Below, in pieces: positions 25,660-33,410 of a stretch of DNA of 64,000 nt. The position numbers were made by a program, and so were the translations under genes. Within the stretch, counting starts at the first letter, position 1, and each line of letters starts with the position of its first letter. The notes below the pieces were generated by a model. It saw nothing but the letters and a program-made list of their open reading frames with translations, ran no database searches and was not told where the DNA came from. The DNA comes from Methylobacterium isbiliense (GTDB taxonomy: Bacteria > Pseudomonadota > Alphaproteobacteria > Rhizobiales > Beijerinckiaceae), in assembly GCF_022179325.1 (NCBI RefSeq), contig NZ_BPQQ01000008.1, positions 1 through 64,000 of the forward strand. Direction: 5' to 3'.

Positions 25660-26004
25660 ATGATTGATACGGATCGCATCACGGGTGCCGCGCGGGAGCT
25701 TGGCGGCAAGGTGCAGGGCGGCATCGGCGACTTCGTCGGCTCCGACCGGGATTCCCTGGAAGGCCGCATGCGCGAGGCGCAGGGGCGCGGCGAGGCGCTC
25801 TACGGCCAGGCCAAGGACGCGGTGCGTCACGCGACCGGCGAGGTCGCGGACCTCGCCGAGAACGTCTACGCCCAGGCGGGCGACTCCGTGCGCCAGGGCC
25901 GCAACGCCGTGAGCCGCCAGGTCGAGGAGGCGCCCCTCGCCTCGCTGCTGATCGCCGGGCTGGTCGGATACGGGCTCGCCGTCCTCATCCACGGCCGCCG
26001 CTGA
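25660..26004 (+). CDS. CsbD/DUF883-like stress protein
   Basis: A 114-residue amphipathic protein. The first third resembles CsbD (ITGAARELGGKVQGGIGDFV), the middle is a long charged helix, and the C-terminus has a Gly-rich membrane helix (LIAGLVGYGLAVLI) as in DUF883 ribosome-associated proteins. AGGAGAG precedes the ATG. It is first in a row of three co-directional genes that ends with another CsbD protein, suggesting a general-stress cassette. Confidence 0.75.
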   Translation: MIDTDRITGAARELGGKVQGGIGDFVGSDRDSLEGRMREAQGRGEALYGQAKDAVRHATGEVADLAENVYAQAGDSVRQGRNAVSRQVEEAPLASLLIAGLVGYGLAVLIHGRR

Positions 26005-26042
26005 GAGCGCCGGTTCTCCCTCTCCAGACTCGGAGTCGACGC

Positions 26043-26948
26043 GTGAATTCCCTTCCCGCCAATCCGCCCGCGCTGGCCGCCGCGGCCGACATGCGCGCCG
26101 TCCTGCGGCACCAAGTGTCGTGGGGCGCGATCCTCGCCGGCGCCGTCATGGCGCTGGTGACGCAACTCGTCCTCAACATCGTCGGGGTCGGGGTCGGCCT
26201 CGCCAGCATCGGCACCGATGGGGCCGGCAACCCGGGCGCCGCGACCCTGTCGCTCGGGGCCGGACTCTGGTGGGTGGTCTCGGGGATCCTGGCCTCGCTG
26301 ACGGGCGGCGCGCTCGCCGGCCGCCTCTCGGGCAAGCCGGACGGCAGCACCTCGGGCTTCCACGGCCTCGTCTCCTGGGCGGTGACGACGCTGGTGGTGG
26401 TCTACCTGCTGACAGCGACGGCGGGCGGCATCCTCGGCGGGGCGTTCAACGCCGTGACGGGTGCCGTCGGCGGCGCCGGTTCGGCGTTGGGCGGCGGCCT
26501 TCAGACCGCCGCCCAGACGGCGGCGCCCGCGCTCGGCCGCGTCGCGAACCCCCTGGACGGCATCGAGCAGCGCGTGCGCGAAGCGGCGAGCGGCCAGGAC
26601 CCGGCCGCCCTGCGCGACGCGGCGGCGGCGGCGATGCGGGCCTACCTGACCGGCGACCCGGCGCAGCGCCAGCAGGCCGAGACCCGCGCGGCCGAGGCTC
26701 TCGCCAAGGCGCAGAACATCCCGGCGGATCAGGCCCGCCAGCAGATCCAGGACTACCAGCGCCAGTACGAGCAGGCGCTGGCCAGCGCCAAGCAGAAGGC
26801 GGAGGCCGCTGCCGCCACGGCGAAGTCGGCCGCCACCCAGGGCGCCTTCTACGCGGCCCTCGCGCTGGTTCTCGGGGCGCTCGCGGCCTTCCTGGGCGGC
26901 CGGCTCGGCGCCGTCGCCCCGCAGGGTCCCGCCCTGCACCGCGCCTGA
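26043..26948 (+). CDS. Alphaproteobacterial membrane protein between CsbD-like genes
   Basis: A 301-residue protein with GTG start at 26043. Three Gly-rich membrane helices lie in the first 140 residues (VSWGAILAGAVMALVTQLVL; GLWWVVSGILASLTGGALAG; VTTLVVVYLLTATAGGILGG). A cytosolic or periplasmic coiled-coil stretch spans about 170-255 and a last helix about 260-285. Similar proteins are often labelled 'PhnA-like' in databases, a name with no functional basis. It is flanked by two CsbD-like genes at 38 and 60 bases, so a role in envelope stress is plausible. Confidence 0.75.
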   Translation: MNSLPANPPALAAAADMRAVLRHQVSWGAILAGAVMALVTQLVLNIVGVGVGLASIGTDGAGNPGAATLSLGAGLWWVVSGILASLTGGALAGRLSGKPDGSTSGFHGLVSWAVTTLVVVYLLTATAGGILGGAFNAVTGAVGGAGSALGGGLQTAAQTAAPALGRVANPLDGIEQRVREAASGQDPAALRDAAAAAMRAYLTGDPAQRQQAETRAAEALAKAQNIPADQARQQIQDYQRQYEQALASAKQKAEAAAATAKSAATQGAFYAALALVLGALAAFLGGRLGAVAPQGPALHRA

Positions 26949-27008
26949 TGCCGGCGGGCCGCGCGCCCCGCGGCCCGCTCCCCTCTTGCCATCCGAAAGG
27001 ACAGACTC

Positions 27009-27338
27009 ATGAACCGCGACCAAGTCCACGGCGGCGCCCGCCACCTCAAGGGCCGTGCGCAGACCACCCTCGGCGCCCTCACGGGCGACGCCGCCCGTCA
27101 GATCCGGGGCGGCGTCAACCAAGTGGCCGGCGGTGCGCAATACGCCTACGGCCGCGCCCGCGACAGGGCCGAGGACCTCGCCGAGGAGGGCGCGATCCTG
27201 GCCCGGGAGGCCCGCCGCCACGGCGCGTCCTACGGCCGCGATGCGGCGCGCTACGCCGAGACGCACCCGACCACGACCCTGCTCGGCGTGGCCGCCGCGG
27301 CCTTCGCGGCCGGCTGGCTCCTGCGCCCCTCGCGCTGA
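27009..27338 (+). CDS. CsbD family stress-response protein
   Basis: A 109-residue protein beginning MNRDQVHGGARHLKGRAQTT, a close form of the CsbD motif (MNxDQVxGxxKxxKGxxKxxxG). The middle is a long charged helix and the C-terminus a membrane helix (TTLLGVAAAAFAAGWLL). CsbD genes are typically controlled by general stress sigma factors. An A-rich GAAAGGAC precedes the ATG. It is third in the CsbD-membrane-CsbD cassette. Confidence 0.85.
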   Translation: MNRDQVHGGARHLKGRAQTTLGALTGDAARQIRGGVNQVAGGAQYAYGRARDRAEDLAEEGAILAREARRHGASYGRDAARYAETHPTTTLLGVAAAAFAAGWLLRPSR

Positions 27339-27492
27339 CGCGGACGGCCCGTCGCGCGCGGCTCCGGGACGAGGTGAGGCCCGCTGCGGGCGGGCCGCCC
27401 TGCGCGCGGCCTTGATCCGGGCGCGACGATCCGCGAGGGTCGGCGGCCCGGCGCCCATCCCGGGCTGACGGCAACACGGCGGGACAGCCCTC

Positions 27493-28002
27493 ATGCGCAG
27501 CCTCATCGCGGTTCTCGCCTGCCTCATCGCGGCCGGTGCGCAGGCGGAGGGCTTCGCCCAGCGCGACCTGCGGACGGTCGCCGGCGAGGCGACCGCAAGT
27601 CTTGAGGCAAGTCTCGGCGGGCGCATCGCGTCGAGGGCCGAACCCGGGCGTCTCACCCTCACCTGTCCCGATTGCGCTGGCGGGCCGATGATCGACCTGC
27701 TGATCGGCCGGCAGACCGACGGCACCGAGGAGCGCGTGCGCTCCGGCCGGACGTCGATGGCCCAGCTGGAGGCCCTCTGTCAGGCCCGCAGCCCGGATTG
27801 CCGCCTGTCCGGACTGCCGGTGGCCCCGGCGGTCGGCTGGATCACCACCTACGCCATCGGCAAGACCGCCGGGTCGACCGCCATCATCCTGCGCGACGGG
27901 GACATGCTGACCATCCGCTCACTCGCGAGCGATGGCGCGATCGCGCGGCGCAACGCCGAGACGCTGGCCCGCTCGGTGGCGCCGCGGATCGTCGGCCGGT
28001 GA
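27493..28002 (+). CDS. Secreted protein of unknown function
   Basis: A 169-residue protein with a signal peptide (about 1-19, ending GAQAEG). The mature part has four Cys that may form two disulfides (CPDC near 56-59; C at about 97 and 103) and mixed strands. ATG at 27493 is the only reasonable start. It lies 130 bases upstream of the tRNA-Thr gene, and I recognise no family. Confidence 0.7.
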   Translation: MRSLIAVLACLIAAGAQAEGFAQRDLRTVAGEATASLEASLGGRIASRAEPGRLTLTCPDCAGGPMIDLLIGRQTDGTEERVRSGRTSMAQLEALCQARSPDCRLSGLPVAPAVGWITTYAIGKTAGSTAIILRDGDMLTIRSLASDGAIARRNAETLARSVAPRIVGR

Positions 28003-28039
28003 GTGGGCGCCCGACCGCGAGGCTGCACGGTTTTGTGCC

Positions 28040-28069
28040 TTGACGAAGCGCCCCCCGGCATCGTTTAAG
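28040..28069 (+). promoter_or_regulatory. Candidate promoter for tRNA-Thr
   Basis: TTGACG (28040-28045) and TTTAAG (28064-28069) are spaced by 18 bases, a plausible housekeeping sigma-70 promoter about 60 bases upstream of the tRNA. The -35 is strong for this group; the -10 matches only in part. Confidence 0.45.
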
Positions 28070-28132
28070 TCGCGCCGAACGCCCCCGGATCGCCAGGAAT
28101 CGGCCGAGAATCGCAAGAGTTCGAGGGCGTTG

Positions 28133-28207
<75 letters not shown>

Positions 28208-28213
28208 GCGCCA

Positions 28214-28651
28214 TCACGGGCTTGGGCGACGATGGGGCCACCGCACGGCGGCGTCCTGTCCAAACCCGACCCAGCCCATCACCCCGATCAGGACGGCCGC
28301 GCTCAGGCCGTGAAGCGCGATCTGCCACCATGCGGCCGTGCCGGCCGCCAGCACCAGGGCGATGTCGCCGAACGGAATGACGGTGCTCGCGCCGAGCACG
28401 AGGCAGACCGCGCGGCGCGTCGCGGCCCAGGCAAGGCCCGCGAGGTAGAGGGCGAGGGCGGCGTCCCGCAGGCCGATGGCGCGCAGGTAGGCGTCCCCGA
28501 GGCCGCCGGGCGCCGGGATGCCGAAGATCGCGGCCCCAAGGGCGGGCGCCGTGATGAAGAGGCCGCCCAGGCCCGCGAACACCGCGGCGAGGCCCAGGAC
28601 GGCCCAGAGGCTCGGCGCCGTGGCGGGGAGGTGGTGGTCGCTGACGGGCAC
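28214..28651 (-). CDS. Four-helix membrane protein (DUF4267-like)
   Basis: A 145-residue protein with four hydrophobic helices (about 15-38, 53-75, 82-104, 110-132) and the pattern DAYLRAIGLRDAALALYLAG resembling small DUF4267 proteins. GTG at 28651 has GGAG at good spacing. It stands alone, ending 6 bases from the tRNA on the opposite strand. The role is unknown. Confidence 0.7.
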   Translation of the reverse strand: MPVSDHHLPATAPSLWAVLGLAAVFAGLGGLFITAPALGAAIFGIPAPGGLGDAYLRAIGLRDAALALYLAGLAWAATRRAVCLVLGASTVIPFGDIALVLAAGTAAWWQIALHGLSAAVLIGVMGWVGFGQDAAVRWPHRRPSP

Positions 28652-28851
28652 GGGTGCTCCCCGGGGCTGCGTGACGCCGGCCGTGATCTCTCCTCAGGGC
28701 CCGCCTCTCCGGCGACAGAGCCCCCCTGAGGCACCCCATCCGGGCGGTGCGCCGCCCCAAGCCGGCCGAATTCCGGCATCGGTGGGAGCGGGTGCGCCGA
28801 CGGGACGCCGCCGCGCGCACGGGATCGCACCGGGCCGCCGACGCCGTGACC

Positions 28852-29193
28852 CTACCAGCCCGCGCACGGGAAGGGCCACCGCACCCGGGTCTTCATCTCG
28901 CCGTGCGGATCCGGCTTCGCGCCCCTCATGCCCACCATCATGGTGATGCTGATCGCCTCGGCGGCGGAGGGCGGGGCGGGCTTGCGGATCTGGATCCAGG
29001 CCTCCGGCAGCGTCGCGGCGCACCAGTCGAGGAAGGTCTCCGCCGTGTCGCCCGCCGGCCAGTCGCAGCCTGCCAGGTAGCCCGCGAGGCCCGTCCGGTT
29101 CGTCACCTTGAGCGCCAGCCCCGGCCAGGTGCGGGGAGGCCCGAGACGCGCATCATCGCGCCGTTCGCAGATCACCAAGCGGATGCAAGCCAT
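28852..29193 (-). CDS. Hypothetical protein, 113 residues
   Basis: A soluble protein rich in Trp and Cys: DWPAGDTAETFLDWCAATLP lies near the middle and the C-terminus ends FPCAGW. No membrane helix or known motif is visible. The start at 29193 lacks a strong ribosome site. Composition looks coding rather than antisense noise, but no family is recognised. Confidence 0.5.
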   Translation of the reverse strand: MACIRLVICERRDDARLGPPRTWPGLALKVTNRTGLAGYLAGCDWPAGDTAETFLDWCAATLPEAWIQIRKPAPPSAAEAISITMMVGMRGAKPDPHGEMKTRVRWPFPCAGW

Positions 29194-29416
29194 GCGGAAG
29201 AGGCTGAACCCGTCGGCGTTTCGATTTCGCTACCGTGCAGGCACCGGCTTGCGGCCCGGTGCGGTTCGCTCCTGCGGCCGCGCCGCTGAACGAGAGGCTG
29301 AGCAACTCTGCCGCGCATGCCCCGGTGCGGGCGATACCGCGCGGCGGATGGGTGAATCAGCGGGCGAACCGTTGTGGCGTCTGGGCGTTGGTCGCCACAA
29401 CCTCGGAGACGACACC

Positions 29417-29689
29417 ATGCGGTCCACGCTTCTCGCCCTCGCGGCCTCCGTCGCCCTCACGGGTGCCGCCCTCGCCCAGACCACCGCCCCGGGCAGCGCC
29501 GAGCAGAACATGAACAATCCCGGCAGCGTGAAGAGCAATGCCCAGAAGGGCATGCCGCAGCGCGACATGCCGGCCGCCACCGGCACGGTCACGGCCCCGC
29601 CCGCCGGCGCGACGGCGGATGCGCCGAGCACCAGCGGCCACAGCGGCGGCTCGAACACCAGCAGCGGCACGGTGCCGACCAGCCGCTGA
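29417..29689 (+). CDS. Small secreted Ser/Thr/Gly-rich protein
   Basis: A 90-residue protein with a clear signal peptide (about 1-21, ending ALAQT) and a low-complexity mature chain rich in Ala, Gly, Ser, Thr, Pro and Asn. GGAG precedes the ATG at 29417. It resembles other short exported proteins of the genus. Function unknown. Confidence 0.7.
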   Translation: MRSTLLALAASVALTGAALAQTTAPGSAEQNMNNPGSVKSNAQKGMPQRDMPAATGTVTAPPAGATADAPSTSGHSGGSNTSSGTVPTSR

Positions 29690-29761
29690 GGCAGGGTCTC
29701 TCTCGGGAGAGATGGGAGGACCGGGCCGGCGCCCGGTCCTTTCCACGTACAGGCGCGGGGT

Positions 29762-30028
29762 CTACGCCATCCCGAGGGCCTGCATGTAGAGTTCGAGGAT
29801 CGCCTCCTCTTCCTGGCGCTCCTCGTGGTCCTTCTTGCGCAGGGAGATGATCTTGCGCAGGACCTTGGTGTCGAAGCCGTTGGCCTTGGCCTCGGCGTAG
29901 ACATCCTTGATGTCGCCCGCGAGGCCGGCCTTCTCCTCCTCCAGGCGTTCGATGCGCTCGATGATGCTCTTGAGCTGGTCGGCGGCAACCGACGAGTTGT
30001 CGACGGCGAGCGCGGGGGATGCAGCCAT
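29762..30028 (-). CDS. gapR: GapR nucleoid-associated protein (DUF2312)
   Basis: An 88-residue highly charged coiled-coil protein with the GapR signature: [20 protein letters not shown], then [20 protein letters not shown] and [12 protein letters not shown], ending YMQALGMA. In Caulobacter GapR encircles overtwisted AT-rich DNA ahead of polymerases and helps topoisomerases. Length and sequence match the family from end to end. ATG at 30028 follows GAGG. The gene stands alone between oppositely directed genes. Confidence 0.93.
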   Translation of the reverse strand: MAASPALAVDNSSVAADQLKSIIERIERLEEEKAGLAGDIKDVYAEAKANGFDTKVLRKIISLRKKDHEERQEEEAILELYMQALGMA

Positions 30029-30231
30029 GATCCTCGAATCCCTCTTGTGACCTCTTGGCAGCCCTCTCGGGCGGGCCGACGCGCCTTCGCAGGGGCGTCC
30101 TTCCCGGCGTTGATAGTCTCTCAACCTTACCGAGACCTTGCCGGGCCCTGCGACCCTGCCGCCCGCCTCGGGGTGACGCCGCGCCCAACCCGCTCCGGGC
30201 TGCTGCCCGGACAACCCGCCCGGAGGACCGG

Positions 30232-30699
30232 ATGACCGAGGACGACCGCAGGTTCATGGCGCGCGCCATCGCGCTGTCCGAGACGACGGCGCTGGTGGAG
30301 AGGGCGGGCGGCCCCTTCGGCTGCGTCATCGTGCAGGACGGCCGGATCCTGGCCGAGGGCGCGAACCGCGTGGCGGCGGAGAACGACCCGACGTGGCACG
30401 CCGAGATGGAGGCGATCCGCAACGCCTGCCGGGCCGCCGGGAAACCGAAGCTGGACGAGGCGACGCTCTACACCAGCGCCGAGCCCTGCGCGATGTGCCT
30501 CGCCGCCGCCTGCTGGGCCGGCATCGCCCGCATCGTCTATGCCTCGACCAACGCGGACGCGGCCGCGGCCGGGTTCGACGCCGCCTGGGTGGCCGAGGCC
30601 CTGTGCCGGCCGGCCTCCGCGCACCGCATCCCCGCGCGCCAGCTCATGCGGGCGGAGGCGGTGGAGGTCTGGAACGCCTACCGCGCGGCATCCGGCTGA
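30232..30699 (+). CDS. Nucleoside/guanine deaminase of the cytidine-deaminase-like fold
   Basis: A 155-residue zinc deaminase. The zinc site is HAE (His56, catalytic Glu58) plus PCAMC (Cys86, Cys89). The pattern [11 protein letters not shown] and the C-terminal EVWNAYRA fit guanine deaminase/GuaD-like and related purine deaminases rather than tRNA deaminase TadA. It acts in purine salvage or degradation; the precise base is not certain. ATG at 30232 follows GGAGG. Confidence 0.9.
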   Translation: MTEDDRRFMARAIALSETTALVERAGGPFGCVIVQDGRILAEGANRVAAENDPTWHAEMEAIRNACRAAGKPKLDEATLYTSAEPCAMCLAAACWAGIARIVYASTNADAAAAGFDAAWVAEALCRPASAHRIPARQLMRAEAVEVWNAYRAASG

Positions 30700-30711
30700 G
30701 GTCGCCCGGCG

Positions 30712-31017
30712 TCAGTGCGACTCGGCCCGGGCCGCGAAGGCGGCCGCCTGTTCCGGGCTCGCCTCGCGCTGGTGCTGCGCCTTCCAGGTCTCATAGGGCA
30801 TGCCGTAGACGTGCTCGCGGCTCTCGTCCTTGCTGAGCGGCAGGCCGCGCGCATCGGCCGCCTCCTTGAGCCAGTTCGACAGGCAGTTGCGGCAGAAGCC
30901 CGCGAGGTTCATCAGGTCGATGTTCTGCACGTCGGTGCGCCCCTGCAGGTGCGCCACCAGCCGCCGGAAGACGGCGGCTTCGAGTTCGGTGCGGGTGGTG
31001 TCGTCGATGCGGTCCAT
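30712..31017 (-). CDS. DUF1244 family protein
   Basis: A 101-residue all-helical protein with the DUF1244 core: HLQGRTDVQNIDLMNLAGFC, then RNCLSNWL and the C-terminal YGMPYETWKAQHQ. Two Cys (CRNC) may bind metal. The family is widespread in proteobacteria without known role. The ribosome site (GAGG) is supplied by the first unit of the tandem repeat just upstream (31023-31084). It converges on the deaminase gene with 12 bases between stops. Confidence 0.85.
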   Translation of the reverse strand: MDRIDDTTRTELEAAVFRRLVAHLQGRTDVQNIDLMNLAGFCRNCLSNWLKEAADARGLPLSKDESREHVYGMPYETWKAQHQREASPEQAAAFAARAESH

Positions 31018-31022
31018 GAGAC

Positions 31023-31084
31023 GGGTCCTCGGCAAGAAGGGTCCTCGGCAAGAAGGGTCCTGGGCAAGACGGATCCTCGGCAAG
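31023..31084. repeat. 16-bp tandem repeat upstream of the DUF1244 gene
   Basis: GGGTCCTCGGCAAGAA repeats almost four times (31023, 31039, 31055, 31071), the last copies with changes. The unit length is not a multiple of three, so it is non-coding. On the minus strand each unit offers GAGG, and the nearest copy serves as the ribosome site of the DUF1244 gene. Confidence 0.8.
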
Positions 31085-31190
31085 CCTGCTGAGCGGCAAC
31101 GGAGAGCGGATGGCCGCCCGGCTCACCGCAACCCGGCGCCCGCCCGGCCGCGCCGCGCGTCGTACCAGAGCCAGCCGCCGAAGGCGAAGA

Positions 31191-31499
31191 TCAAGAGCGG
31201 TCCCCCGATCCGTGCGTCGATCTCGAACCACGTCGTTCCCCGAGCCCTCCGAGCACGGCTCTCGCGACGAGATGTAGGCCCACGCCCGGGATGACCCAAC
31301 CCGGTGCGGCAAGAGCGAAGAATCGGATCTGATCCGCGCTCAGATTGCTCAAGCCGTACAGGAAGGCGAAGAACGGTGCGACGAGCCCGGTTCCGGTGAT
31401 CACGACGGCCACGGTGTCGAGGAAGGTTGCGGAGAGTTTCGTGCGCTCGATCCCGACCACGCTCGGCTCGGGGCGTTCGGGAGGCGGATCGCTGGTCAC
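31191..31499 (-). CDS. Small two-helix membrane protein, translationally coupled
   Basis: A 102-residue protein starting with GTG at 31499 that overlaps the stop of the upstream amidohydrolase (GTGA). After a Pro-rich start it has two hydrophobic helices (TVAVVITGTGLVAPFFAFLY near 30-50; FFALAAPGWVIPGVGLHLVA near 60-80). Similar small membrane proteins end soon after an Arg-Leu-Arg motif; here a 20-residue unusual tail follows, which may reflect a frameshift (see findings). The role is unknown. Confidence 0.6.
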   Translation of the reverse strand: MTSDPPPERPEPSVVGIERTKLSATFLDTVAVVITGTGLVAPFFAFLYGLSNLSADQIRFFALAAPGWVIPGVGLHLVARAVLGGLGERRGSRSTHGSGDRS

Positions 31500-32260
31500 G
31501 GGAGGTCCTGCAGGGCCATCAGCGGCGCCAGCAGCCCCGCGAAGCGGGCCGCCCACGCCTCCGCGCCGGCCTCGTCGGCGATCAGGTCCTGGCGGATCTC
31601 GACGAGCGCGTTCGGCAGGCCCCGCGCGGTGGCGTGGCGGTCGAGCGTGTCGCCGGCCAAGCCGCCGAGATAGGGCTCGTTGTCGCCCACCGTGAACCCG
31701 GCCGGGTCGTCCCGCAGGCCGTCGATGAGCGGGGCGGCGAGGCGCCCGTCGCGCGGGTCCCACAGGATGCCGACCTGCCACGGCCGCGGCACCCCGCGCC
31801 AGGCCGGGGTGAAGCTGTGGATCGCCACGATCGCGGGCGGGCGGCCCGTGGCCGCCGCCTCCGCCAGCGCCGCCTCGATCGCGCGGTCGTAGGGGTCGTA
31901 GAAGCGCCGGATCCGCTCGGCGATGCCCGCCGCGTCGATGCGGGCGTTGCCCGGCACGATCGTGCCGTCGGAGAGCCGCATCACCAGCGTCGGGTCGTCG
32001 CGGCCGCGGTTCGGGTCGATCACCAGCCGCGAGAAGGTGGTCAGCAGGGCCGGCGCCCCGAGCCGCCGGCTGAGCGAGCGCGTCACCGCCGCCGCGCCGA
32101 TGTCGTAGGCGATGTGGCGCGCGAAATGCGGCGGATCGAGCCCGAGCGTGCCGAGATCCTCCGGCACGGCGTTCGAGGCGTGATCGCACAGGAGCAGCAG
32201 CCCGCAGGCCGGATCGCCCGGGATCCGCTCGACGGGCTGGCACGGGGCGGAATCGGGCAT
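31496..32260 (-). CDS. N-formylglutamate amidohydrolase family protein (HutG-like)
   Basis: A 254-residue zinc hydrolase-like protein with family motifs CDHASNAVPE (near 25-34), RLVIDPNRGRDDPTLV, FYDPYDRAIEAA, IHSFTP and VGILWD, and VGDNEPY near the C-terminus. Enzymes of this family release formate from N-formylglutamate in histidine degradation, but no hut genes are in the window and many alphaproteobacterial members act on other N-acyl substrates. ATG at 32260 is the first in-frame start at the conserved N-terminus. It is coupled to the small membrane protein downstream. Confidence 0.88.
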   Translation of the reverse strand: MPDSAPCQPVERIPGDPACGLLLLCDHASNAVPEDLGTLGLDPPHFARHIAYDIGAAAVTRSLSRRLGAPALLTTFSRLVIDPNRGRDDPTLVMRLSDGTIVPGNARIDAAGIAERIRRFYDPYDRAIEAALAEAAATGRPPAIVAIHSFTPAWRGVPRPWQVGILWDPRDGRLAAPLIDGLRDDPAGFTVGDNEPYLGGLAGDTLDRHATARGLPNALVEIRQDLIADEAGAEAWAARFAGLLAPLMALQDLP

Positions 32261-32419
32261 GGGCGACCGGGGCGAGAGGGGAGACCGCGTCCCTTACCCC
32301 GAATGGGCGAGCGGCATCCACCGGGCCGCGTCCCGGCGGACGGGTGACGCCGGGCGCGCCATGCCCTAGTGCTTCGCCGGGACGCTCCTGTCCCGTGCCG
32401 AGAGGATCGCTGCGCCGCC

Positions 32420-33373
32420 ATGTCCCGACCCTCCCTGCCCGACCTGGCCGCCCCCGGCTCGCGGGCGGCTCCCCAGGGAGCCGGACCCGCCGCGGCGGAG
32501 GGGATGGGCCTCGCCTTCGCGGCCCTGTTTCTCGGCGCCGTGGCGATGGGCGTCTCGCCCGTGCTCGTGCGCGTGGTGAGCCCGGAGGTCGGCCCCTTCG
32601 CCAGCGCCTTCTGGCGCGTCGTCCTGGCGCTGCCGGCCCTCTACGCCTGGATGCGGATCGAGGAGGCGGCCCGGCCGCATCTGGTGCGCGCCGCCTTCGC
32701 GCCCGCCGCCCTCCTGGCGGGCCTCGCCTTCGCGGGGGACCTCGTCTTCTGGCACCGGGCCATCCTCGGCACCACGGTCGCCAACGCCACCTTCTTCGCC
32801 ACCACGGCGCCGGTCTTCGTGGTGCTGTTCGCCTGGGTCGGGCTCGGGCGGCGTCCCGCCGCGCGCACGCTCGCGGGCCTCGGCCTCTGCCTCGCGGGCG
32901 GGGCGGCGCTGATCGGCCAGTCGGTCCAGGTCGATCCGGCCCGGCTCGCGGGCGACCGCGACGGCGTCGTCACGGCGGTGTTCTTCGCCCTCTACTTCCT
33001 GGCCGTCGAGCGCGCCCGGGCGCGCGGCCTCGGAGCGGCCCGCGTCACCTTCGTGGCCTCCTGCGTCACCGCGCTGGCGCTGCTCGGCATCGTGCTCGCC
33101 GCCGAGACGCGGTCGGTCCTGCCGCAGACCGCCACCGGGCTCGCCGGCCTGGTGGCGCTGGCGCTGCTCAGCCACGCAGGCGGCCAGGGGCTGCTCTCGG
33201 TGGCGCTCGGGCGCCTGCCCGCCGCCTTCTCGTCGCTCGTGATCTTCCTCGAAGCGGTGGCGGCGGCCGCCCTCGGCTGGCTCGTGCTCGGCGAGGCGCT
33301 GAGCCTGCCCCAGGCGCTCGGCGGCGCCCTGATCTTCCTCGGCATCGCGGTCGCCCGCCCGCGCCGCCGCTGA
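32420..33373 (+). CDS. EamA/DMT-family membrane transporter
   Basis: A 317-residue protein with ten predicted membrane helices arranged as two EamA repeats (about 35-165 and 175-310). Typical features are VSPVLVRVVSPEVGPFASAF in helix 2 and VFFALYFLAVERAR after the midpoint. Such drug/metabolite transporters export amino acids or other metabolites. ATG at 32420 was chosen over 32369 because the upstream residues are Arg-rich noise. It precedes the glycerate kinase gene by 37 bases and may share its transcript. Confidence 0.87.
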   Translation: MSRPSLPDLAAPGSRAAPQGAGPAAAEGMGLAFAALFLGAVAMGVSPVLVRVVSPEVGPFASAFWRVVLALPALYAWMRIEEAARPHLVRAAFAPAALLAGLAFAGDLVFWHRAILGTTVANATFFATTAPVFVVLFAWVGLGRRPAARTLAGLGLCLAGGAALIGQSVQVDPARLAGDRDGVVTAVFFALYFLAVERARARGLGAARVTFVASCVTALALLGIVLAAETRSVLPQTATGLAGLVALALLSHAGGQGLLSVALGRLPAAFSSLVIFLEAVAAAALGWLVLGEALSLPQALGGALIFLGIAVARPRRR

Positions 33374-33410
33374 CCACACCCCCAGACGGACGACAAGCGA
33401 GGATCCGCCC

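Noticed and set aside
31023-31084. Possible CRISPR array
   Set aside because: The repeats are directly adjacent with no spacers and no cas genes are present.
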